Source of the DNA: JAJFUG01 sp964473155
Lineage (GTDB): Bacteria; Gemmatimonadota; Glassbacteria; GWA2-58-10
Assembly: GCA_964473155.1 (NCBI GenBank)
Contig: CAYYNT010000012.1
Coordinates: 1-64,000, forward strand
Direction: 5' to 3'
Length of the DNA stretch: 64,000 bases
In this document: positions 15,104-21,966 of the stretch, one piece after another
How the letters are laid out: each line of letters opens with the position of its first letter
Numbering within the stretch: position 1 is the stretch's first letter
Notes under the pieces: model-generated
The model's database searches: none
What the model was told of the DNA's origin: nothing
Seen by the model: only the letters and a program-made list of their open reading frames with translations
Position numbers and translations under genes: made by a program

Positions 15104-16909
15104 CTATTTGAGCCGTTGCTCAAGGCTGTCCAGTTCTTTCACCAGTTCGGCGGGCAGCCTGTCGCCGAATTTCGGATAATGCTCCGTGCGGATCGACTCG
15201 ACCTCTTTCAGCCAGCCCTCGCGGTCGACTTTCAGCAATTCGTCCATGTCGGCCTGGCTGACACCGTCCGGCGGCTCGATCGCGCCGGCGGCGGGCAGCC
15301 AGCCAATGGCCTTTTCCTGCGCCAGTCCTGTCCCATCGCAGCGTTCAAACACCCATTTGAGCACGCGGCTGTTTTCGCCATAGCCGGGCCAGAGCCAGCG
15401 CCCATCCGAAGTCTTGCGGAACCAGTTGACGAAGAAAATGGCGGGGAGCTTGTCCGCTGTCGTCCGGGAACCGATATTAAGCCAGTGACGGAAATAGTCG
15501 CCCATGTGATAGCCGCAGAAAGGCAGCATGGCGAACGGGTCGCGGCGAACGGTCCCGGCCTTGAGGTCCAGGGCGGCAGAGGTTATTTCCGAGCCGACTA
15601 TGGAGCCCATGAAAACTCCGTGGTTCCATGAGCGCGCCTGGTGCACCAGCGGGACAATTCCAGGACGGCGTCCGCCGAAAAGTATCGCGCTGATAGGCAC
15701 ACCCTCAGGGTCCTCCCAGGCCGGGTCGATTGCCGGGCAGTTGGCCGCGCGGGCTGTGAAACGCGCGTTCGGGTGCGCGGCGGGCTTGTCGCTCTTTCCG
15801 GCTTCCCATTCCTGGCCGGTCCAGTCGGTCAGTTTACCCGGAGCGGGGTAGCCGATTCCCTCCCACCAGACATCCTTATCCGCGGTCATGGCGACATTCG
15901 TATAGATCGTGTCGCGCTCGATAGAGCGCATGGCGTTGGGATTGGACTCCATCGAGGTGCCGGGGGCCACGCCGAAAAATCCGGTTTCCGGATTGATCGC
16001 ATGCAGGCGCCCGTCGCGCCCGAAACGCATCCAGGCGATGTCATCTCCCACATTCTCGACTTTCCAGCCGGGAATGCTCGGGATAAGCATGGCCAGGTTG
16101 GTCTTGCCGCAGGCTGAGGGAAACGCCGCGGCGATGTATTTCTTTTTACCCTGCGGATTGGTTATCCCCAGGATTAGCATGTGCTCGGCCATCCAGCCCT
16201 CATCCCGCGCCATGATCGAAGCTATGCGCAGGGCCAGGCATTTCTTGCCGAGCAGGGCGTTGCCGCCATATCCGGAGCCGTAGGACCAGATGGTGCGTTC
16301 CTCGGGAAAATGAGAAATATATTTTTTGTCCAGCGGCGCACAGGGCCATAAACCCCCGTCTGTTTCGCCCTTAGAGAGCGGCTTGCCAACCGAGTGAAGA
16401 CAGGGTATGAATTCCCCGTCCGCCCCGAGTGTCTCCAGCACCGCGCTGCCGACCCTTGTCATTATATGCATGTTGATCACGACATAGGGGGAATCGGTGA
16501 GTTCTACTCCGATCTTGGAAATCGCGGAGCCGATCGGTCCCATCGAAAAAGGAATGACATACATCGTCCGTCCGGCCATGCATCCATCGTACAACCCGCG
16601 CATCGTGGCCTTGAGTTCCAGCGGATCGATCCAGTTGTTGGTCGGACCGGCGGCATCCTGGCTGCGGGAGGCGATATAGGTGCGGTTTTCCACCCGCGCC
16701 ACATCCGAGGCATCCGAACGGAAAAGAATGCTGTCCGGGCGTTTTCGTGGATTCAACGGCTGGGCCAGCCCGCTTTTTATCATTATATTCACCAGACGGT
16801 CATATTCCGCCTTTGATCCGTCGCACCATTCGATCTTGTCAGGGCGCGTCATACGCGCCACTTCATCCACCCAGGAAAGCAGCTTCACGTTTTTTGTCGG
16901 GGCGGCCAA
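15104..16909 (-). CDS. pckG: Phosphoenolpyruvate carboxykinase (GTP)
   Basis: Converts oxaloacetate and GTP to phosphoenolpyruvate, CO2 and GDP, the entry to gluconeogenesis. The 601-residue length and motifs fit the GTP class rather than the shorter ATP class: FPSACGKTNLAML contains the P-loop and reactive cysteine, FFGVAPGTS and WLWPGYGEN are family signatures, and FVNWFRKT is near the C terminus. The start is a TTG at 16909 preceded by a strong GAGGAGG site, and no better ATG is near. It is encoded alone; the preceding region holds a stem-loop and the downstream gap holds a palindromic repeat. Confidence 0.96.
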   Translation of the reverse strand: MAAPTKNVKLLSWVDEVARMTRPDKIEWCDGSKAEYDRLVNIMIKSGLAQPLNPRKRPDSILFRSDASDVARVENRTYIASRSQDAAGPTNNWIDPLELKATMRGLYDGCMAGRTMYVIPFSMGPIGSAISKIGVELTDSPYVVINMHIMTRVGSAVLETLGADGEFIPCLHSVGKPLSKGETDGGLWPCAPLDKKYISHFPEERTIWSYGSGYGGNALLGKKCLALRIASIMARDEGWMAEHMLILGITNPQGKKKYIAAAFPSACGKTNLAMLIPSIPGWKVENVGDDIAWMRFGRDGRLHAINPETGFFGVAPGTSMESNPNAMRSIERDTIYTNVAMTADKDVWWEGIGYPAPGKLTDWTGQEWEAGKSDKPAAHPNARFTARAANCPAIDPAWEDPEGVPISAILFGGRRPGIVPLVHQARSWNHGVFMGSIVGSEITSAALDLKAGTVRRDPFAMLPFCGYHMGDYFRHWLNIGSRTTADKLPAIFFVNWFRKTSDGRWLWPGYGENSRVLKWVFERCDGTGLAQEKAIGWLPAAGAIEPPDGVSQADMDELLKVDREGWLKEVESIRTEHYPKFGDRLPAELVKELDSLEQRLK

Positions 16910-17236
16910 TTACACCTCCTCTTTTTCCTGATTCAGATTTTAGTGTTGATAAGTAAGCCGGATGGACTCAGCGTGCCTTGTTCTGAAGGACTGCTCTCGG
17001 AAGGTGATTCACCGTGCGCAGTCCTCATAAAATAATACAAAACAATCAATCTCACAAGTGCGGGAATCAGCGGTAACAAGGCCGCCGTATCCTGACCGTG
17101 CGCGGATAGGAGTTCTTTTCATGCCCTCCGGTGTTGATTGTATATCCCTTAATTCCGGCTGAAAAGTTACAAAAAAAGAAAAAAGGCGGCCCCCGGCCGC
17201 CTGTCCCGATACTCCAATTCTGTCATAAAGAAATGG
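16910..17236. other. Region upstream of pckG
   Basis: Holds the pckG ribosome binding site (GAGGAGG) and a stem-loop at 16988-17024, where GGACTGC pairs with GCAGTCC and an inner GGTGA pairs with TCACC. A terminator for the upstream minus-strand gene is at 17172. No gene was seen. Confidence 0.5.
17172..17204 (-). terminator. Terminator after the 222-residue unknown gene
   Basis: GGCGGCC and GGCCGCC form the stem; on the minus strand it is followed by TTTTTTCTTTTTTTG. It lies about 30 bases after the stop codon of the gene at 17237. Confidence 0.85.
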
Positions 17237-17905
17237 CTATCGTGGTCCAGGACGGCGCTCCCTGTTTTTTTTCTGCTGCTCGCGGTACTGGCGATAGTAG
17301 AAACCTGTTCGCTCAGGTTCGAGTTTTTCGAGTTCAGCCAGTCCAGGCAGCTTGCCGGCCAGCACCGGGCGAAGTTCGCGGTCCTCATCGCGCAGTATGT
17401 CCCGCACCTGAGCGGTTTCAATTTCACCGGCCTTGATGTCTTTCCACAGTTCCAGACGGTCCTCGATCCGGCGTTTCAGCAATGTAGCCTCAACCAGACG
17501 GGCCTCGGGCAGACGGCCTTGCTCAATCAGACTGTCCAGGTTGTCGCGTCCGAGACCAAGGTTGTAACTAACCGCTCCGCTGGACGGGGCGCGCAGAAGG
17601 AACCGGTTGGCCAGGCTCAGTCTGGCCCGCGAATGATTGATTACGGGCAGGGGGTCGCGCGGGTCCAGGCGGCGGGCGCGGGAGAACAGGACCAGGGCCA
17701 GGACCTGGAAACCGGTGCTCAGGCCCAGTTCGCCCAGCCCGTTGAACAGACGGGCAAGCGGGGTGTTAAGTCCGGCGAGGCGGCGTGATTGTTCCAGGGA
17801 CTCCTCAATCCTCGCCCGTTGGGCCTGTGGATAAGGCTTCCCGGTCATCCGCATCAGCCCGCGCTCAACCCTTGAACGCCATCTTTCGAACACGGTGTCC
17901 CGCAA
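17237..17905 (-). CDS. Uncharacterised helical protein, about 222 aa
   Basis: Not recognised. Arg- and Leu-rich, predicted mostly helical, with one moderately hydrophobic stretch (STGFQVLALVLFSRARRL, about 68-85) and a very basic C terminus (REQQKKNRERRPGPR). The start is unclear: the TTG at 17905 lacks a ribosome binding site, and a GTG four codons later is possible. It follows the zinc-finger membrane protein gene by about 100 bases on the same strand and precedes a strong terminator, so the two are probably one transcript. That is the only clue to its role. Confidence 0.65.
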   Translation of the reverse strand: MRDTVFERWRSRVERGLMRMTGKPYPQAQRARIEESLEQSRRLAGLNTPLARLFNGLGELGLSTGFQVLALVLFSRARRLDPRDPLPVINHSRARLSLANRFLLRAPSSGAVSYNLGLGRDNLDSLIEQGRLPEARLVEATLLKRRIEDRLELWKDIKAGEIETAQVRDILRDEDRELRPVLAGKLPGLAELEKLEPERTGFYYRQYREQQKKNRERRPGPR

Positions 17906-18009
17906 CTGAGGTGTCCAGTTCTGAATGAGAATTGATTCTGGTTTTCAAGGCCAGAATAAATAACAGCAGGGAACAAAAAAGGCAAGGCAGATGTATGCCG
18001 TTGGAGAGA

Positions 18010-19149
18010 TCAGGGATTGCTGGCCGCCGCGATTTCATCGTTGAGCCGCAGGATCCAGCCGCGCGCCACTGGTTCGAGCTCACCGCGGCCAAGCATAGCG
18101 CTGAAATCCTCGATGGCCTGACGCATCTGATAAACCGCCTGGCGCCGCGCATTGGCATCCAGTTCCGAACGAAGCACCGCCCCGCGCAGGCGGGCCTGCT
18201 CATCAGCCGAGGTGTCGGCCGGCAGCGGTTTGAGCAAACGGCTGGCGAGCTGGTAATGACTCATGGCCTTCAGATAATGCAGATATTCGGTTGGCCCTAT
18301 CTTGATTGTCTGGATGCCGTCCGCCGTGACCAGCACGGCCTGGCGGAACTCGTTGCCCTGGTAATGCGCCCATCCCAGGTTATAATAGTCCCTCACTCGG
18401 GCGGCCAGTCCCATGCGGCGGCGTTCATCCAGTATTTCACGGGACTTTTCCACCGTGCGTTTTTGAAGTTCCATGTCGCGTGGATTGCGGCTTAGGGCGT
18501 CTCGCAGCGCGCCGAGCTCCGCCTGCATGGTTCTGAGCCGGGCTGAATCAGCGGGAGAGAGCGTCGAGTCAATGTCCGGTTGCCGGTTAAGTGCCTCCAT
18601 CACGCCTTGCGGGCTAACGGAAACTGGTGCGGGGGCGGTGGAGTCAACTGTCGTTGAAGGCATCGCGATAGCACTGTCGGCGCCTGCTGACCAGGTTGAA
18701 TCAGGCGGTCCGCTCAGGGTATCAGCGATTGAAAGGCTGCCGGAGGCTGGCGCGGTTTTACCGGGTCCCACGCATCCCGCGCGGCCGAGAAGTACAGCCA
18801 GAGATACTCCGGCCGAGGCTGCGACCAGAAAACCTGCAAACACCTTGAGCAAAAGGATCAGCATCCGTCGACGGTCCGGCGCCGGGGTTGCCGCCTGACG
18901 GGGTATTGTGCTCCAGCGCATCCGTTTCCCGGTCAGATGGCTGAGGTAGGCAAGGTACTTATCACCGGCCGGGTCCCCGTACACGGTGCGTTGAAGGATA
19001 TTGCCTATCTTAAGGAAACGGGTTAGATCGGCGCGGCAGGCATGACAACTCTCAAGGTGAGCTTCGATCGGCGCGCGCAGATCGGAAGGTATGTCCCGGT
19101 CAACCGCCTGATCGAGCAACTCTTTGAGTTCAGGGCAGAATTCAGGCAT
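18010..19149 (-). CDS. Membrane protein with anti-sigma-type zinc finger and helical periplasmic domain
   Basis: N-terminal zf-HC2 finger (HLESCHACRADL, about residues 32-43) as in anti-sigma factors, followed by one membrane helix (LLLKVFAGFLVAASAGVSLAVLLG, about 97-120), a Ser/Pro/Thr-rich linker, and a C-terminal helical region with TPR-like content (YYNLGWAHYQGNEFRQAVL). The organisation suggests a cytoplasmic regulator tethered to an outside sensor. No sigma factor gene is adjacent, which is unusual for anti-sigma factors. A good promoter lies at 19221. The role in regulation is inferred from the finger only. Confidence 0.75.
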   Translation of the reverse strand: MPEFCPELKELLDQAVDRDIPSDLRAPIEAHLESCHACRADLTRFLKIGNILQRTVYGDPAGDKYLAYLSHLTGKRMRWSTIPRQAATPAPDRRRMLILLLKVFAGFLVAASAGVSLAVLLGRAGCVGPGKTAPASGSLSIADTLSGPPDSTWSAGADSAIAMPSTTVDSTAPAPVSVSPQGVMEALNRQPDIDSTLSPADSARLRTMQAELGALRDALSRNPRDMELQKRTVEKSREILDERRRMGLAARVRDYYNLGWAHYQGNEFRQAVLVTADGIQTIKIGPTEYLHYLKAMSHYQLASRLLKPLPADTSADEQARLRGAVLRSELDANARRQAVYQMRQAIEDFSAMLGRGELEPVARGWILRLNDEIAAASNP

Positions 19150-19470
19150 GGCAAAGCCGCTTTCTCTTAAGCCTGGGGCTTGGGATACGGCATCTGTCTG
19201 ACAGGACGCAGTCAGGCTATATTATGAACCGGCCGGGCCGGACTGTCAAGACCACTACCATCAGCGAATCCACCCGCCGCTTTCGTCCGCAGGGGACCTG
19301 CTCATGGCCGAAAGCGCTGAGATGAGAGGAATTAAAAAGCGTTGACACTTCCTATTACGATGGTTAGCTTTTAAAACACCGTTGCAGGCGCGGTGGCCCG
19401 GCCGCCGCAGCCGAAGACGGTGAGGCGGCGTGATCAGGGGTTGAGTAATTACAGCCCGGAGGCTGATCGG
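19150..19470. other. Intergenic region between divergent genes
   Basis: Contains the promoter for the zinc-finger gene on the minus strand (19221-19249). On the plus strand TTGACA occurs at 19342 with a poor TTAGCT 16 bases on. The open frame running in from 19393 is likely not coding before the ATG at 19471. Confidence 0.5.
19221..19249 (-). promoter_or_regulatory. Sigma-70-type promoter for the zinc-finger gene
   Basis: On the minus strand, TTGACA, a 17-base spacer and CATAAT, about 70 bases ahead of the start codon at 19149. Confidence 0.7.
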
Positions 19471-20400
19471 ATGCAGGATGTGAGATTTTTCATGATATGC
19501 GCCGCCACGGCTTTCCTCCTGGTGAGCGCCTCCTGTGGAGACGGGTCCGCAGATCATGAAAACCGCGGCGACAAGTATTATGTGGGCGGATCTTACGATG
19601 ACGCTCTAGCGGAATACCTGATGGCCCAGAGAATCAGGGGGGTTACACCCGATCTGGTGCGCAAGATAGGGCGTGTATACGTAAAAAAGAGTGATTTTTT
19701 CCAGGCTAAAAGTTATTTCGACCGGTATTTCAGCACACTGGACTCTGAACCGGACTCCTCGGTGCTGCTCGATTATTTCCAGATAGCGATGGAGAGGGGC
19801 CAGGCTGGGGATTACGCAACAAAAGTGAAAGCCCTGGAGGAGATTCTCCGGATCGATCCGGAATACAGCCTGGGGCCGTATTTTTTCGATCTGGCTGAAT
19901 TCTACTATAATCAGGCGGATTACTCGCAGGCCATTGTTTATTATCAGCGGGGCCTTCCACTCGAACTGCAGGTCAGGGATCGCTCGACCTACCTGTTTCA
20001 TCTGGCGGAATGCTACGAGAAACAGGAAGACTGGGCCAACGCGTTTCTCTATTTTAACCAGTTCCTGACAGTCTATCCCCAGGATGCCCGCGCAGCAGAG
20101 GCGAGCTGGCATCGCGGGAACTGTTGCTGGCCGCTTGCGAACGGAGCATTCGAGAAAGAGGATTTGGAACAGGCCCTCTATTATACGGATGAAATAATTT
20201 CGGGTGGCCAGCCGCAGCACTATTTGGATGAAGCATATTATCTTCGCGGTGAGATACTGTTGAAACAGCAGAGCTATGAGGAATCTCGGGCCGCATTCAG
20301 CCAGGTGCTCAAGCTCAACCGTTTTGTTTACAAGGAACGCATCGCCGATCAGGCCCGTCGAAGGATTCTCGAGATAGACACCAAGAGAAAAGCTGAGTAA
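19471..20400 (+). CDS. TPR-repeat lipoprotein
   Basis: 309 residues. Starts at 19471 with GGAGG upstream; the open frame before it is not needed. The N terminus is a lipoprotein-type signal (FFMICAATAFLLVSASC), so the protein is likely anchored to a membrane facing the periplasm. The remainder is a series of tetratricopeptide-like helix pairs (GDKYYVGGSYDDALAEYL, YYNQADYSQAIVYYQRGL, AYYLRGEILLKQQSYEESR), an interaction scaffold. It precedes the BamD-like gene by 42 bases, suggesting a role in envelope assembly. Exact function unknown. Confidence 0.8.
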   Translation: MQDVRFFMICAATAFLLVSASCGDGSADHENRGDKYYVGGSYDDALAEYLMAQRIRGVTPDLVRKIGRVYVKKSDFFQAKSYFDRYFSTLDSEPDSSVLLDYFQIAMERGQAGDYATKVKALEEILRIDPEYSLGPYFFDLAEFYYNQADYSQAIVYYQRGLPLELQVRDRSTYLFHLAECYEKQEDWANAFLYFNQFLTVYPQDARAAEASWHRGNCCWPLANGAFEKEDLEQALYYTDEIISGGQPQHYLDEAYYLRGEILLKQQSYEESRAAFSQVLKLNRFVYKERIADQARRRILEIDTKRKAE

Positions 20401-20442
20401 TTGTCAACGCGTTTGCGGTTTGACTGAGGGAAGGGGAAAAGG

Positions 20443-21258
20443 ATGAGGGTAGACGGGATCGCTCGATTTTTGACGCTTGCCGCCCTTGTGGTTTCGGTCT
20501 TCGGATGCGGACCAAAGCAAGTTTATGCTCCGACGCCGGAGGGAGAATACGAGCAGGCGAATGATTACTATCAGAAGGAAGAATATTCAAAGGCGATTGA
20601 AGCCCTGAAACAGGTGATTTACAAGTATCCGGGCAGCGATCTGGTGGAGCACGCCCGTTATTACCTGGCGGATTCCTATTTTCTCAACGAGGATTATGTT
20701 CTCGCGGCGGACGAGTTCGAGCGGCTTAATCGCGAATTTCCGCAGGGACGGTTCTCGGATGTAGCACTGTTCAAGGCGGCGCTCTGCTATGAGAAACAAA
20801 GCCGCCGGTACGAGCGTGACCAGTCCGAGACGCTCAAGGCGATCGAGACAATCGAGAATCTCCTGTCCAAGTATCCGAATACCGAATACGCCGACACGGC
20901 CCGCGAACACTCCCGTATTCTGAAAGACCGTCTGTCAAAGAAAGAATATCACACAGCAATGTTCTATTTTGACATGAAACTGTACGACTCATGTATTATT
21001 TATCTTAAAAGCCTGCTGGAAAATTATCCGGAGTCCTCTGTCACGCCTGGGGCGCTGTATCACCTTTATGTGTCGAGCCGCCGGATGGGATATCCTGACG
21101 ACGCAAAGGACGCGCGGGACCGCCTGTGTTCAGAGTTCCCCGAAAATGAGTTCAGCCGACAGGTATGCGGGGCCTCCGAGGAGCCGATGTCGGGCGGGGC
21201 GGTTTCAGGCCGGAGTGTACCGTCAGACAGCGCGTCCGCTCCCCCCAAACCCGAATGA
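20443..21258 (+). CDS. bamD: BamD-like outer membrane assembly lipoprotein
   Basis: Component of the BAM complex that inserts barrel proteins in the outer membrane. A signal ending VFGC gives a good lipobox (cleavage before Cys 22). The body has five TPR-like repeats in the BamD arrangement (YYQKEEYSKAIEALKQVIYKYP, YYLADSYFLNEDYVLAADEFERL, ALCYEKQSRRYERDQSET, IIYLKSLLENYPES). The C-terminal tail is Ser/Pro-rich and looks disordered. Length is usual for BamD (about 240-280). It sits between a TPR lipoprotein gene and nadD, a neighbourhood that supports co-transcription rather than function. Confidence 0.88.
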   Translation: MRVDGIARFLTLAALVVSVFGCGPKQVYAPTPEGEYEQANDYYQKEEYSKAIEALKQVIYKYPGSDLVEHARYYLADSYFLNEDYVLAADEFERLNREFPQGRFSDVALFKAALCYEKQSRRYERDQSETLKAIETIENLLSKYPNTEYADTAREHSRILKDRLSKKEYHTAMFYFDMKLYDSCIIYLKSLLENYPESSVTPGALYHLYVSSRRMGYPDDAKDARDRLCSEFPENEFSRQVCGASEEPMSGGAVSGRSVPSDSASAPPKPE

Positions 21259-21274
21259 ACCGGAAGGGGGCAAG

Positions 21275-21865
21275 ATGCGGATCGCTTTGATTGGCGGAAC
21301 ATTCGATCCCGTCCATGCCGGACATCTTATCGGCGCGGAGCGCACTGCCGACAGCCTTAATCTTGACCGTGTGCTGTTTGTCCCGGCGGCGACTCCTCCA
21401 CACAAGCAGAACAGGAAAATCAGCGAGGCCGCGCACCGGGTGAACATGCTCAGGCTTGCGCTTCGGGGCAACCCCCGTTTCGATTTGCTGCTGGACGAGA
21501 TCGAGCGCGGAGGGGCCTCCTACACAGTGGACACGGTGCAAGCGGTCAGGTCGCGTCTTAATCCCGAAGATAAGCTTTTCCTGGTGGTTGGCGCGGACAA
21601 TCTGATTGATTTCGACACATGGAAGGACTGGCGCAGAATCGCCGATATCTGCCGTATCGCCGGTCTTGCACGTCCGGGAAGTGAACAGGCCCGCCGGATG
21701 GTTGAAAGGAAACATCCCGAATTGAAGATCGAATGGATTGAGATGCCTTTGATAGATATATCCTCGACTTTCATACGTTCCCTTGTGGCTGAAGGAGGTT
21801 CGATCCGCTATCTGGCGCCTGAGAACGTGGAAAGTTACATTCATGACAACGGTCTCTACCGGTAG
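21275..21865 (+). CDS. nadD: Nicotinate-nucleotide adenylyltransferase
   Basis: Converts nicotinate mononucleotide and ATP to deamido-NAD in NAD biosynthesis. The start at 21275 is the ATG before RIALIGGTFDPVHAGHL, the canonical nucleotidyltransferase start (GGTFDPxHxGH), with GGAAGGGGG upstream. The extended frame back to 21068 overlaps bamD and is rejected. FVPAATPPHK and the ISSTFIRS motif near the C terminus complete the family signature. 196 residues, standard length. yqeK, usually next to nadD, is instead at 56397 in this window. Confidence 0.95.
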   Translation: MRIALIGGTFDPVHAGHLIGAERTADSLNLDRVLFVPAATPPHKQNRKISEAAHRVNMLRLALRGNPRFDLLLDEIERGGASYTVDTVQAVRSRLNPEDKLFLVVGADNLIDFDTWKDWRRIADICRIAGLARPGSEQARRMVERKHPELKIEWIEMPLIDISSTFIRSLVAEGGSIRYLAPENVESYIHDNGLYR

Positions 21866-21966
21866 CCCCCCTGTTGATTCGAACTGGGGCCCGGTTATCT
21901 TTTATCCTGTCCGTGCGGCTGGTCCGGCGGTTGGGCTGAAAGTCACAACAACGGGGAAAATGTCAG

